Origin: Mastigias papua
Lineage: Eukaryota; Cnidaria; Scyphozoa; Rhizostomeae; Mastigiidae
Assembly (NCBI GenBank): GCA_964019165.1
Contig: OZ025278.1
Span: 13,147,786-13,211,785 of the forward strand
Reading direction: 5' to 3'
DNA length: 64,000 nt
The notes beneath the pieces are model-generated. The model saw only the letters and a list, made by a program, of their open reading frames with translations, was not told the origin of the DNA and made no database searches. The first letter of the stretch is position 1. Each line of letters starts with the position of its first letter. The translations under genes were made by a program, and so were the position numbers. Shown one piece after another: positions 21,706 to 46,213 of this stretch.

Positions 21706-22730
21706 TATATTTTTGTATCACAATGAATCATGCTAAATATGTAAATATATGTCAACATATGCCGCATTATATTAGCATTTTCTCATACTTCATGGGCTGT
21801 TCTGTATAATGGTTGCTGTAAGACAGTTTTTATAAGGAACCTTAGAATTGCACATTTTTCTCATGAATACTATTTTGGGGGAGTAGCCCTTGATTCATAC
21901 ATGCATAAACAACATGTGCGTAACAAGCAGGCATTGAAAGAGTGCATGTTAGGTTGCCCCAGTTGTTGGGAATGACAATATATATATACAACACTTACCT
22001 TTAACTAGAATTTCCCTTAATAGGCATGTAGTTAAATCTGCACAGATCTTTCTCCAGAACTGCACACAGAGCTTTTAGAACTGCACATTTTATGTAGAAC
22101 TGTGCTTTTAAAAGCCACTACTATAAGATAAATTTTCTAATTATGTATGCAATCAAAGCCAGGACTTAAGCATTTTGAAATTGTGTCAATGAGAGACAGC
22201 AAAAATGCAGTTTTGGAGCCTAGAAAACCTCTTCTTTGCTCCTTTTCTCCTCCCATAGAACATGCAAATATTTATTTGCAACTAGCATGCCTTAGGCATT
22301 CTAGCCATGTGGTGATAAACCATTTGTCTCAGTTGATTTTCTGATATGTAGTGAAAAGTCCATAGCATGGGAGTGTGACAGCCTCACACCCACTCTAGAA
22401 AAATATGTCTTTGGCACAACTAGCCCTTTATTGGCAAATTCATTTTGCAATGCAATAGAAACTCATTGGCTAATATTGCAATCTTCATGGATTTCCCAAG
22501 TAGGTACCTAGCATACTGCCTTAAATATACCCAACATCACAACCAAGGTCCCAGCAGCACAGATCTGTTGAGTAGCTGGCTCTTTAAGGTGACACACATA
22601 TCTATAGGCTTAGTCATCCAACTAGTCTTATATAGGTTTGTTGTATCTATGGTTTTAAATGAAAATGAAATGCTTGAAAAAATATTCAGAAGCCACACCC
22701 CATTCTGGATGCAGCATGCATAGTCAGGGG

Positions 22731-22880
22731 CAGCCGACCAACATTTTGGGTGGGAGGGGCTCAAGTGGACAGATTAAAATTGTAGGGGTATAGAGGGTGC
22801 TAAAATGCATACTAAACTATATTTGCTATGAAAAGTGGAGGGATTACAGCCCCCCAGACCCACTGGCTCTGCCACCCATG
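22731..22880 (+). repeat. Dispersed repeat with GGGTGCTAAAA core, second copy
   Basis: Contains CCAACATTTTGGGTGGGAGG, GGCTCAAGTGGACAGATTAA, GGGGTATAGAGGGTGCTAAA and TGCTATGAAAAGTGGAGGGA. It aligns closely to 37031-37146 and, in reverse, to 14395-14545. Confidence 0.6.
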
Positions 22881-24059
22881 ATATCAGTGGAAATTTCTAT
22901 ATCACACCCCTTCAGACACCTCATCTTGTTGATGGTCTTGTTTATTTTTTGACCTGGTTTATGAAATAGTGAGAGTTATAAGATTTTAATTCTCCAGAAC
23001 ACTTTTCACCAGTAGCTCCAGCACACTAGCCAGCCCTTCTATCATCTTTGAGTCTGTAATTCATGAGAACATCATGCTTCTTCATTCTGTTTAATGTTGA
23101 AACAACTTGTGAAATCCATCCATAGCTATTATAATTAGAAATTTTTCACTCACCCCAATTATTCCAACTCTCATTTATTTGGTTTTTAGTAAATTTCCAA
23201 CCACATCTAATATTTGAACTCCCCCCTCCCCCATCTATTTGGGACATAAGAGTAGGATTTTACAGCCTCCTTTAAATTTCACTGAAGGCAGTATTATAAC
23301 CAAACTTAGAGGTCAAAATTTGTAGACCTGTGGTGGACTGTTGCTAACCTTTAAATGGAGCATTGTTGATAACTCTGCCTACTCTTACCCTTATTGTATT
23401 TCCTAGAATCATCCTGTTATATAAAGAAAAAGCCCGCATGAAACAGCCTCCCTTTTGTGGACATAGACTAAAAAGGGTCCAAAAGACATACATATAAATA
23501 ATTTTGGGTAGCAGTTCATAATAAACACTTTGTCCTGCTTTGTTTAAATTGAGAAGTTATCTTCTCTTGAAGGAAAGCTTGCAGGTTTCTTGCTGAACCA
23601 TTCAAGGTCAAAGTTTCGTGTCTTGTGCTGAAAAATGTTATGGTACAGGTTCGTACACATTGTGGATTTGTTGCTGTACCAGAGTGCTGACTAAGATTAA
23701 TTTACCTCCTGTCCCACTAAAACTTTCACTTCTCTAGGCCCACTTTATATTGAGAATAGAGATTATTGGGCCTACAGTCTAATACTGATAGTTTAATCTC
23801 GTTTTGGGAGTTCTTATAGTAACACCTGGAGTTCCAGGAGAATTGCAAGTGCCGCAGTTAGTAAACTTCTGTCTCTAAGTTAGGTTTTGCAAGAGGCACA
23901 CTTAACTTGAGTGTTATCTGACTTATATACTTAACAGGTAGTTTGCCTGTCCAGTCAACTTCATGCATTAACCTTGATACTAACATGAAGGAATTCTGTT
24001 CAAGAAACTGCATAGATAAAGCATGTAGGTAAAAGGCAACAGGATTCAGGAGAAATCAA

Positions 24060-24125
24060 CATGAGTCAAGCGCTTAATGTACAAAGTCAATGGTCATGAG
24101 TTCAAGTCCTGCTGGGGTCGGTTAT
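24060..24125 (+). repeat. tRNA-like 3' half, possible SINE remnant
   Basis: GGTCATGAGTTCAAGTCCTG then CTGGGGTCG resembles the T-arm and acceptor strand of a Thr-like tRNA (GAGTTC-A-A-GTCCT). The 5' half does not fold convincingly, and the downstream sequence is not a tRNA terminator. A tRNA-derived SINE fragment is the simplest reading. Confidence 0.3.
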
Positions 24126-25211
24126 TTTCTCGCACTTTCACATAAATGAAGTATTTAGCAGGATGAAAAGTAGAGACAGGCAGCTCTAACAGCCATTTGG
24201 TGAATAATTTCATATCACAAAAATAAAAGTTTGTTATACCTTTTCTATTCATTTGCAAGGTAGAATCATAACATTTTCATCAATCAATAACTATTTACAA
24301 TAATCTTCTATCATATAAGAGTAGCCTTCAAAATACTACAGTATATCTAACTGATGTTTTACCTGAATGAATATGCGTTAAATGAAATGAAAAAATTATA
24401 TGTTTTCGTTTTATGCCAGATATTTTGTTGCTGCAACAAAATCCCCAATAATTTACAGTGCGTGAATACAGACGGCAATAAGCATTCTTTCAGGGTTCGT
24501 ACAAGGTTCTCAAAATGAAATTCCCTGACTTTGCTTAACTTTCCCCTAACTTTTTTTAACATCATACGATTTCCCTGACCATTTTCCCTGACTACCACAT
24601 TTCACAATAGTGCAATCCTAGAAAATCCTAGTCAGTTTGGGGGCTCTGCAATGTTCATACTTAATTTTTGAGACCTAAGAAGGTCGATAAGTTGATACAC
24701 CTTTGATCCTGTGATGACCTATGTATTTTAGTGTTATTTCTGAGTAGTTCCCATAGAGATATACCTATTATAGTGCCAGCCTGTCTTGTACAACACTGCA
24801 TTGCTACACTAACTGGACTATTCTCGCTAAGAAAGTCTCAAGACAGTTTCAGCATTGCAATCATTAACAAACTAAAAAGTTTCAGTATTAGGCAGAAAGC
24901 GTTTCTTATAAAAAACCGTGCATGCCCTCTTTCAGTGGTGACTTAATAATTGCAAATTTTTAACTTTTTCATGAGACAGTAACCAACTCTGCAATTACTA
25001 AACAGAAAAGTCGACTTCTTGAGCCGAAAGGACTTGCTATGAGTAGAGAACGAAATCATCACCTATAAAGTGAATTGTGCTTACATCCCACATAACATAC
25101 AATTTCCATTTCCCAAACGAAAGATACCTTGCGTATTAAATGATTTTGCTGCAGCATCATTGGCTGAGTTGCCAAGTCAAATCAAGTAAAGTTACTAACT
25201 GTTAGCATATG

Positions 25212-36676
<11,465 letters not shown>

Positions 36677-36745
36677 CCACTTCTACAGCTTCTCTTACAC
36701 TTAGACTACTCTGTCTATTATGCTAGATGCTTTATCTTGTTGTTT

Positions 36746-36763
36746 CACGTGACAGCATGTGAC
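36746..36763 (-). promoter_or_regulatory. E-box pair upstream of SLC17 copy A (CLEAR-like)
   Basis: CACGTGAC at 36746-36753 and CATGTGAC at 36756-36763, about 70-87 bases upstream of the ATG. The same arrangement with two perfect CACGTG boxes and the same 10-bp spacing lies at the same distance in copy B. TCACGTGAC matches the core of the CLEAR motif (GTCACGTGAC) bound by TFEB/MITF factors on lysosomal genes. Binding is inferred. Confidence 0.5.
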
Positions 36764-37030
36764 AGGATGGAAGCATCCCGGAAGAAACAAGGTAGAGCCT
36801 TGTAAATCTGCCCCATGCCCAAAGTATGGAAAACCATTCCCCTCATCACCTTACATCAATAAGGGTTTTGCATTAATTTGCTTTCCGAAGTGCCCTATTC
36901 TCCATTGAAATCGTTGTTTCAAAGGTCGTTTTGATAAATCGTGCCTTTCGATACCCTTTTGCTGAGTCATCAAATTAACAATAGTGGCGTGGTTGTAACG
37001 AAAGTAACACGCATCATCATCAGGGACAGT

Positions 37031-37146
37031 GGAGCAACATTTTTGGTAGGGGGCTCAAGTTGAGAGATTAAAGTTGGGTGGATATATAGGGTGCTAAAAC
37101 ACGAGCCAAAGTATATTTGCTATAAAAAGTGGAAGAGCTACAGTTA
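37031..37146 (+). repeat. Dispersed repeat with GGGTGCTAAAA core, third copy
   Basis: GGTAGGGGGCTCAAGTTGAG, ATATAGGGTGCTAAAACACG and TGCTATAAAAAGTGGAAGAG match 22731-22880. Intergenic. Confidence 0.6.
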
Positions 37147-38652
37147 AGTGTAACCGTTGAACCTAAGTTTAAATATTGCTATGAACTTTTAAACAGAAGC
37201 ACAATAGAGCGTTTTGTTGACGTAAGTAAAATATTCCCATGTGCAGCCGTCGTTTATTTGTGGGAAAAGATCTGACTTTATGAAACATGCTTGACTGAAT
37301 ATTCTTAGACAGGCCTTCTTATATGGGAATAAATTGCTAAAGCGAAGTATCATTTGCGGGACATTTCCGAGCAAAATGCTCTGCGTTGTGTGCCAGGCAT
37401 ACCGCAGCTAAGCGTCTAATTGCAAGCACCTCTATCTGCTAAACAGCTAATCCCAAACACATCGAATACAAAGCACAGTGACCACATATAGAAACAAGCA
37501 AGTTTTGTCATAGTCATGAGGTGACTAACTTTATATGAAAAATATATAAAATCTATAATGTCTTTTGTCATCTTTGAGGTAAAATCATAACAACATTAGC
37601 AATCAATAACAATTATTTAAAATAATTGTCGATCCTAAGCCAATTGCCTTCCAACTGCTACAGTAATTACACCAAACTACTATCTTAAATAAATGAAAGT
37701 GAATGAGATAACTGCGAAAATTATATATTGCTTTCGTTTTAAGCCAGTTAAGTTGGCTGCTAAACAGTCCCAAAACTTCTGAGGGTTTGAATACAGAGGG
37801 CGACAAGCATTTGTTCATTTAATGTTTGTAAAGGATTCTCCTAATTAAATTTTCCAACTTTTTCTCCTGACTTTGGTTTAGTATCAGATGGTTTTTACTT
37901 GACAATCTTCCTGATAAACGATACAATCCTTGCTGATCCTAGTGAATTAAATGGATTTGCAATTCTTATAAGAAACATCAAAAATGGGATCAAGCGTTCG
38001 CCAGTTAAGTTGACTTTTCTTAAGTCTTACTGCGAGTTATTTGGGCACAGACTAGCTGTGGAGAATTCCCGATAACAAAAAACCAAATGGGAGAATTTCC
38101 CGACTTTCCCTGACAATCCAATAATTACAGAGAAATCCCTGCCTATTCCAAGTCCTTCCTGAGTTTCCCAAAGATAGATCCTTTTTCAGGTCCTGTACGA
38201 GCTCTGTCATTGCCCTACAAGCAATCCTAATTACTAATTTCGATACTACAGTAGAATCCCGTTATGTCGGACTCTCAAGGGAGATTGGAAATTGATCCGA
38301 GTCCGAGTTAACTGAGTCTCTAAATAAGTTGGAGTGAATCCAATGGGAATGAAAAATCAGTCCGACTAAGCGAAAGTCCGACTTATCCAGGGTACGACTT
38401 AACGGGATTTAAATGTATATCCTCTTCACGTGGTGCCTAGTAACACTACTACTAATTGTTTACTTTTTCACAAGACAAGTTGTATCACCAGTTTCAAATA
38501 GCGACCAAGAAAATGATTGGAGTAGAAACACGGAAAAATCTGTTAACTACAATTCTATACGTACCAAATAATATTATTTCTAAAAACTTTTGCCCTACTT
38601 GGTTTAATAATACGAAGTCAAATCATGTGATATTACTAACTGCTAGCATGCA

Positions 38653-41600
38653 CTACTCTTGGACCAGAGGCCTATTTACTTCGTCTCTTGAGCTGTCGTC
38701 ACCAAAATATGGAGACTTTTTGCTCCAGTTTTGTTCATGTCCCTTCCCCAGAATTATGAATACAATTGCTCCAAACACGGCAATGCCAGCTGATATGAAG
38801 AAGACTATCTGCCACTGTCCTCTGGTTGGCTGTCAACAAAAAGAGTCAAATCACAAGATAATGGTGGGGATGCTGTTTACTCGATTAGTTACTCTAATGA
38901 GTGAGGGCTTCTTGAGGAAGTCCTTCCATAACATAACACCTAGTTGCTTTTGGTTGTCTGCAGCATTAAGATCAATATGCAAGCAGAAAAATTTAATTGT
39001 AAGAATTTTGTGACATCAATTACAATCGGCGTGTCTAGAAAAAGTTTCTTTCTGTTTTCCAGCGTGAAATGATGAGCAGCTAGCGTTGTAAAAATATCCG
39101 AATCACCTTAATTTCCAGAAGTAGTCTTCTGCAGTTTCACGGTATTTGTAAAAAAGTAGTTTATAACAAAGCAGTACTCGACTGTTAAAAAGGCAAATGA
39201 AGTTCAGATTGGATTTTTCAGACTTAAGAAGTATAGGGAAAGTATATAAGTTGATATACGTTTGAATTTCCCCTTTCAAGCAAGTCTACCATCTCTTTTG
39301 TTTAATTTGCTTAGATTTCCCGTTATGATCCATGTATTTCTGTGTTTCGTTTGTAGGATGCCTGTCAATCTGTGTAGCACTTTAGTGTTAAGCAAACTCG
39401 AATATTCTTGCTAAGAAAATTTAGTACTGAGATCATGAAAGAGCTAAGAAAGTTTCAAAACTGGTCAAAGAAAAGCTATTCAACAAACTGAACTAGGACA
39501 TCCGAAGAACAAAATGGAAATACCCAAATTTACTACAGAGCAACTAACATCAACAGGAAGATCTGCAGCGTATCCGAAAAATTACAAGACAAAGGGTGGT
39601 AGCTAAATGACGGAAAATATATATATCAAGCCCTAAGAAGGCTTGGTATATCCTGTCAAGTTAGGAATTCACGAAAGTAGCACATCTTCTTTGAGAGGGA
39701 GGCTGATGTCCCGTGTCCTCATTCCATGGCCCCTGGCAGAAAACAAGCAAGCTCAAAGCATTTGCTCCACTGCAATGACACTACTAGTACCACACTAAGG
39801 TAACATCCAATATTTCAAAGTTACAAATAGCCAGACCCAGTATTTCTGGTAAGACTTCTGAGGGAAGAAAATCAGAATGGCATCGAAAGATCCTCCTTAC
39901 CTTATCTTCTGTTAGAATGCCAACTACCGTCGGCCCTAGAAATCCTGGGACCGTCGCAAAAGAGTTTGTAATTCCTAGTAAAATTCCTGCATATGCTGGG
40001 GACAAATCGAGATGATTGACTGAATATCCAGCAGAAGAAAAACCAATGAATCCGATAGCTGTTGTAACGAGAGCAACAGCAGCGACGACCTGAGAACACC
40101 CCATGTAACTTGTGAGGACTAGGAGCCCAGCAGGAATGAACAGGCCTGAAACGAAATAAAGATGACTACAATTTAGACACCATTAAAATAATATAAACTT
40201 CCTTTTCTACTGTTGGCAAGTTCATCCAGCATCCAGTGTATACTGTTTTAATGTAACCCTTGCTGTCCAATGCTTTTCACTAAAGGTAAGGAGCATATCT
40301 ACCAGGGGGTGGGGTGTGACAATCCCCACTATTTTGATAAGTGGCAAAAATGCCAATACGGTCAGTAAACGAAATTAATAAGTAATATCAAGGTATTCTG
40401 GTCGACAACATAGCAATAATGTCATCAATATCATTACGGTACGGTAAAATGGCAATAATAACTATTAGCAAACAATATTTCTAATAAATATGTGTTCTCC
40501 CTCTATTTGAATGTTTATTGTGAATATGTCCTGGATTTGCCCCTCGGCACCATACTTTTCAGCCAAGTTAAGGCCCAGCAGATGCAATCTTGTGTGAAAC
40601 TGATAGAGCATCGTTTTAGTGCTCTTATATGTGAAAGTTGACTGGTGATGTCACACAAACCGAGATTTTATGATCATATTCAGTACGATTTACAAGGACA
40701 AACAATTAAAGGAATAGTACTGGGCTGCTTGTATGGGTACTTGCATGGTTGGGTGTTTCCAACATTACCAAATCTCAATTAATTGAAACTTTTATCAACA
40801 GACAATATGGGCACATTCAACCCCAATTCCTCTGTTAGTCTGAGGGTATTACACATCACTGCGCTTAAAAGTCTAACGCTACAGTGGCAGTACAAGTTAG
40901 CAGCTCGCACGGTTCCATAATCACCGTTAGACACGCCTTGAAATAGGAAGCATAGTATACAAAGTATAATAGGTTTTCTATTTCCATTTTGCGTATATTT
41001 TTCAAGCATTTCATAAACTAGTAGCAAACTTTATCGTTGAGTACAATGAGGTAGTTTCAGTTCCTTGTATGTCAACAACCCACTGGCACTTTACAATCAG
41101 CAATAGTATTTTACAATCAGCAATAGAAAAACCAAGCGGATAAATCCTAAAGACTCTGTGCTAGTTGTGGAAGCATTTTGACATAACTAACAATGATGGC
41201 CAAGTGTCACAATATGTCAAATATATTGTGCAGGAAAAACTCTATGAATTGGAAACTAGTGCGAAAGCAAATGATAACACAAGAAAATCGCCAACCATTG
41301 GCAAATTGTGGCATAGCTTTGCAGTTTAATGTCAAGATGAAAGACTGAGTTGAAACTTCTCAAGAATATTGACTATATTAGCTGTTACAGAAATACAAGC
41401 AAAATGCAGAGGAATATTACCTGTACCAGTCATGAGCTTTCGCACATTTCCCGTACTGAGCATCCCTCTATATCGCAAAAAGTCAGCAACCTGCCCAGCC
41501 AATAATGCAACAATGAAGGATACCAAGTAAGGCAGTGCAGACAGCAGACCATTCTGAAATGTGCAAAACAAGAGTAAACAAACCTTGTAGAAGCAAAAAC

Positions 41601-44600
41601 ACTTTGGAATATAGGGTATCAAAAAAAGAAAGAAAAAGTAGAATTTGAACCTTGAAGGGCTGAGCAGTATCACCAAAGTTCAAATTCATCTGAAAAAACT
41701 GAGTGGAGAGCTTGTGATAAGCAATTAATATTTGATCAAATATAAAAAGTTATCATAATATTCTTCACATACCATAAATCCTTGAATTGGCTCTCCTCAA
41801 AAAAGCTCCCCCTCAAATAAGCCCCATGCTAGAACTTCAAATTGTTAATAAGCCCAACCCCATAGGATGATGAAGACTTTGATAAAGGCTGATGCTTAAA
41901 TTTGGATAGTTCTTTTAGGAGCATTGACAATGAGCTTTTATGTGACATATGCCAGATACTATTAAAAGCTCCCCCTTGAAGAAGCCATCCCCTCAAATAA
42001 GCCCCGCCCAAAAAGCATCAAAGACAAATAAGCCCCCAAGGGGCTAATTTGAGGACTCATGGTATAAAAGATTAAGAGCAAGTTATTGTGCATTCTAATG
42101 TATTGATGGGATGACATGAAGTAAGCCATGTGTGAGACAGGCATGAGATGGATCAAGAATCCATGAGCCTCATTAATGGTACACAAAGGTTGGTACCTTT
42201 GAGCTAAGCTTCACTACATGCACATGTATACTCTCTCTTCCATCACAATAAGTGCTACATATACCATAAATCCTTGAAATGGCCCCCCTCAAACAAGCCC
42301 CCACTTCAAATGATGATGAAGGCTTTGATAAAGACTAATTCTTAAATTTAGACTGTTCTTTTAATATTATGGAGAATAGAAGCTGACAATAAGCTTTTAT
42401 GTGACATATATCAAATAATTTATAAGCCCCTCCCTCGAATAACCCTCCCTTCCAATAAGCTTCAACCCAAAAAGTAACAAAAATAAATAAGCCCCCAGGG
42501 GGCAAATTCGAGGATTTATGGTAGTACTTGCCATCCTTACTTACCTCTTGTATTGGAAAATTGAGGACTTCTTTAAAATAAAGAGGCAAGCATGTGAGAA
42601 ATGTATAGAATGTCCAATTGTTACATGTGTGAGCTATGACAATTGACCAGACTGGTAATGAAGTCAATATGCTCTTCCATGGTGTAGGAACTGGTTTCTA
42701 ACATAAAAACAAACAAAAGATTTATTTGTTAATCAAGAAAAAATAGTGAAAAAGCAAACGAAAATAAAATATGCAACCAATACAACAGATGGACACTGCA
42801 AGGACATCCAACCATCAATAAATTGACATGGTACCTGAGATTGACCTCCACCACGATTTTTCAGAATATAGGACAGTTCACTTGATGAAATCCACTGGTG
42901 TTTTTCTGGTGTGCTTGAAGCTAGCCAAGCCCACAGCAGGAACCAAACTACACCTATTAAACCTTAAGAATGAAAAGATGCAAGATAATTTACGATGTGG
43001 GTGATTTGGAATCACAATCCAAGTTTGCAAATACACTTAGATTTATATTAAGAATTAATGATGATTAATTCTTGACCAGCAAGGCAATCCATTCATCTTT
43101 CAATCAGTTACTTTTAGTGCAATAGCTTATCAGGTACATAACATGAAGCTAGCATACTTTAGAGTGCTTGGGCATGCTTTAAAAAATTCCCATCTTTTGT
43201 GCAACAGTGAACTTCTGCAATGCTAATAACAAAGACTGTAGTAAAACTCAGGAAATATAAATAAGAGAAAGAATACAGAAATGATGGAATGACACAGCTT
43301 ACCAAATGTATAGAAAACTAAAGGCCATCCATCAAGGAAATCTGAATCACACAGAACACCAGATATGGGATATGCTATAAGTGTACCAAGTGATGATCCT
43401 AGAAAGACACAAAGGTTGCAGAACTACAAAGGAATACCTTTACAAATGTAGACCCTAGTAAAATAACAACACAGAAAAACAACCTGCTGGCCATCTAGCC
43501 AAATTCAATGCCCTTAAATAGAATCAGGAGAAAGATTTTGTGCAACTGGACTTCAGCTTTTCCTTCATTCATACTGAAACTGTTATAGTTTTGATCAAGG
43601 GCACCATCCAATAAAGTTAAGGAAGGAGTTTTGCTGTAAGCTACTTACTCCTGTAGGCCACACCCACGACCACACCCACGACCACACCCACAATTGTGCA
43701 ACTGTTCAAATGTAAACAAATGGCATATTATTCACAAGTTACATGCAGCTAGGATTCAATATAGGTACACAAACCCATAATAAAGAGTTCACCCACATTA
43801 TAAAATTATAAACTCACTATAGAGTGACATACCATAATGAGAAATGGGGCCAAACACCCCCAAAAACTCTGATCATCTTAACAAATGGAAGGACTCCAAG
43901 ATCCCCTTCCATGTCACCCCTGGTTTCTGCAAAGTTTACAATAGAATACCTGAGTAAATCACTGTTGCCAGTTTGCTTCTTTCATAAATTGGAGCCCATT
44001 TGCCAAGCATCGCATGTGTAGCTGGAAAAGTAACACCCTTAAAGAAATAAAAAAACTAACTATTGAACAATATAAATTTTACTATTTCATGTCAGTAAAT
44101 GAGCTACCAAATATCTATTTGAACAAGAGCATCATTTCAATGCAGTGAAAAATTTTCCCAATTTACTTACTACAATAATTCTACACATACTGTATGTATA
44201 TTTGAAATCTGTCGATTAATCGAATAATTATGCTGTAATATGGAAAATGTGATCCAGTACCTAATTGAAACAATCAATTAAAGATTTACTGAAGGATAAA
44301 ATATAATATAGATAAAAACCCAAACAATCATTTGAAATAAGAAATTTATGTTCTTGTGATAAATACATTAGAAGTGAGCAATTATAACTTGTATCATATA
44401 AGATGACTAGTCTACAGGCTATCATGTCCAGAATGGAAATTCCCCTTTCAACTTATCTGCAAAAACAAACTTTACCAGACAAATCACATAGTACTCAAAG
44501 GTATTTAACTACCCTTTTTCAGCAAATAGTATGAGCTGAAATTAACTGGGAGCTTATTAATCCTACCCATAAAATCCAGGCAGATTTTCTTGCAATTCAT

Positions 44601-45064
44601 CTATATGTCTGTAGGTGCTACTGGAGCAGAATGCTCAAGAAAAATAGGAAATAGTTGGTTCCACAATGATTGAACCAAAAGCAAAAATATTGAAGTAACA
44701 TCATCAAAAGAATAATGAAGATTGCCATATTCACCTCACCAATACCTTCTATAACCCTAACTGCAATAAAGAGATATACACTCTGCCTTGCAGCAAATGG
44801 CGTGATAATTGTGAGGATAGATGTTATGAGGATGCCAATACCAAATACCCACTTTCCCCCAAAATTTGTTGCAAGCAATCCTCCAGGGAGCTGTGTAAAT
44901 ATGTATCCATAAAAGAAAGAGCCAAGGATGGTTCCTAGAAAAAAAAACATTTTGGCTAGCCAAAAAGAGCATCTGCTGATTCTTGACTGTGAATACCAAC
45001 AGAAAAGAGAGCCTTTCCTTCCATGATGACTACAACATGATGAAAAATGAATGAATGACAATGG

Positions 45065-45153
<89 letters not shown>

Positions 45154-46124
45154 GGAGACCTCCTCGTGGTGGTGGGAGGGCACAAAGGGACACTACCCTT
45201 TAGTTGATAGTGAGTAATTTTGCAAAGATTCAGAATTGGGGCAGTTATTGATGACTTGTGGCAAACTGTCCAACCAGGCCCCGGTGGTGAACAGCAGGCT
45301 CAGTGGACCAGACTGCAGTTCTGCCAAGTAACTGTTGGGGACACTGAGTGGATTGAGTGTAGCCGACCCAATCACCTCTTGTCAACAATTGCTAGGTGGT
45401 CCACCGATCCCAGGGTCAGTCTCAGGCCCCATGGGGGGCATAACAAGAAGAAGAACAAGAAGAAGAAGAAGAAGATGATGACGATGATGATGATGATGGT
45501 TATGACTGGTATTGTCAATGCAGCAATGATTGTGGCACTATTGTGGGCACCAATAGTTACAACCAGAGTAATGCAATGGGAGTAAAAATATTGAAATAGC
45601 AACATTAAACTACCACACTACCTTGTATTTTTTCATCCCATTGAAATTCACCATTCTGAAAGCATCAACATATAGTAATGAAAATAGCAGATCAATAGAG
45701 ACAAAGTCAAATCAAGCAAATAATCCCATTTAATTTAAATCACAACAGAAGTTGAAGATAAGATTTCTGCCCAAGTCTGTCACAAGGAGCTCTGTTACCT
45801 TTGCATAACCAGAAAGAGAAGATAGTCTTAAGAGAAATTCCTCAAAGTGGACAACATATAGCACACAAACTAACCACAAATAAGTAACAATAACAAGTGT
45901 ATTACCTTCGATGAACCTGTTGTATTACCACCACTTCTTTTACACTCTGGATCCATTTTCTGATGAGATGTCTCTTGAACGTAGGTTGAGTTGACCATAG
46001 CCACAAGGCCAACGCTTAAATTTACTCGCATTGCATAAGCTACAAGTATTCCACAATGGCCTAGCAATGCAATCATATACCGAATCGGGAATTTGGTTTG
46101 TTTTTCTTTCATGGTCTCAGGCAT
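38653..46124 (-). CDS. Sialin-like SLC17 anion transporter, copy B (complete)
   Basis: Ten exons: 45906-46124, 45622-45655, 44735-44934, 43950-44037, 43303-43398, 42835-42962, 42545-42697, 41421-41553, 39901-40145 and 38653-38829. Every exon has the same length as its partner in copy A (219, 34, 200, 88, 96, 128, 153, 133, 245, 177 nt), giving 490 aa with stop TAG. Exons differ from A by scattered substitutions only, so the duplication is fairly recent. All motifs of copy A are kept, including [33 protein letters not shown] and [18 protein letters not shown]. The C-terminus ([13 protein letters not shown]) is the same as in A. Predicted proton-coupled or sodium-coupled organic anion transporter of lysosomal or vesicular membranes by family knowledge; substrate not determinable. 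Introns contain two AAGCCCC elements (intron 7) and an (ATG)n tract with a B-specific insertion (intron 2). Confidence 0.9.
40805..40920 (-). other. Intronic block conserved with SLC17 copy A
   Basis: Partner of 27000-27115 in intron 8. Contains CCTCTGTTAGTCTGAGGGTA and AGTTAGCAGCTCGCACGGTT. A minus frame reads [16 protein letters not shown]. Function unknown; retained similarity may simply reflect the recent duplication. Confidence 0.35.
41771..42064. mobile_element. AAGCCCC-family MITE, copy in SLC17 B intron 7
   Basis: Starts ACCATAAATCCTTGAATTGG and ends GGCTAATTTGAGGACTCATG (then GTA), an inverted pair. Internally it repeats CCCTCAAATAAGCCCC. The central part (AACTTCAAATTGTTAATAAG, GATGATGAAGACTTTGATAA) is shared with the 11985 and 42263 copies. 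Non-coding; it produces small spurious frames. Confidence 0.7.
42263..42523. mobile_element. AAGCCCC-family MITE, second copy in SLC17 B intron 7
   Basis: Starts ACCATAAATCCTTGAAATGG (then CCCCCC) and ends GGGGGCAAATTCGAGGATTT (then ATGGTA). Internal GATGATGAAGGCTTTGATAA matches the neighbouring copy. It sits 22 bases from exon 7 of copy B. Confidence 0.7.
45064..45152. repeat. (ATG)n trinucleotide satellite in intron 2 of SLC17 copy B
   Basis: About 28 ATG/GAT units at the position matching 35299-35430 of copy A. Poly-His and poly-Ser open frames here are artefacts. Confidence 0.95.
45153..45497. mobile_element. GC-richer retroposon-like insertion in the B-copy satellite
   Basis: A segment unlike the surrounding AT-rich intron lies between the (ATG)n tract and an (AAG)n/(ATG)n tract (45449-45497). 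Copy A has an uninterrupted satellite here, and the flanking GGTTATGA...ATGCAGCAATGAT sequence resumes in both copies. The 3' end ...CCCCATGGGGGGCATAACAA followed by AAG repeats looks like a SINE or LINE tail in the plus orientation. I could not identify the family. Confidence 0.45.
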
Positions 46125-46195
46125 CCACTTTTCAACTTAAGGTACGCTTGGGCTACTGAGTGCAAATTGCAAAATGTTGTCCTCTGTTGTTGTTT

Positions 46196-46213
46196 CACGT
46201 GACAACACGTGAC
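46196..46213 (-). promoter_or_regulatory. Tandem CACGTG E-boxes upstream of SLC17 copy B (CLEAR-like)
   Basis: Perfect CACGTG at 46196-46201 and 46206-46211, each followed by AC, 72-87 bases upstream of the ATG at 46124. The spacing and the flanking TTGTTGTTTCACGTGACA are shared with copy A, while the surrounding 5' flank has diverged. TFEB/MITF-type control is an inference that fits a lysosomal transporter. Confidence 0.55.

Larger units (their letters stand above)
21336..25211. other. Intergenic DNA between the MAPEG pair and SLC17 copy A
   Basis: The two genes converge here. Contents recognised: a LINE 3' tail (about 21596-21705), a dispersed repeat (22731-22880), a tRNA-like/SINE-like segment (about 24060-24120), and from about 24240 to 24600 a block that also occurs near 37560-37870, probably duplicated with the SLC17 genes. 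No gene found. Confidence 0.45.
36677..38652. other. Intergenic DNA between SLC17 copies A and B
   Basis: Copy A 5' flank (with the E-box pair), a dispersed repeat at 37031-37146 and, from about 37560 to 37870, a block matching 24240-24600 downstream of copy A (e.g. GGGTTTGAATACAGAGGGCG versus GCGTGAATACAGACGGC). The tandem duplication unit therefore includes 3' flanking DNA. No other gene seen. Confidence 0.45.

Noticed and set aside
24060..24125. Functional tRNA gene
   Set aside because: Only a 3' half is tRNA-like; D-arm and anticodon arm cannot be formed convincingly.
38456..39013. 185-codon plus frame
   Set aside because: It runs antisense through the last exon of SLC17 copy B, whose minus-strand reading is well supported.
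43650..43695. CCACACCCACGA repeats
   Set aside because: Short imperfect simple repeat in intron 4 of SLC17 copy B without further structure.
45870..45905. Reading SLC17 exon 1 through to the in-frame stop
   Set aside because: A GT donor (GTAATA) follows the conserved GSSK end in both A and B, and the next exon begins in matching phase.
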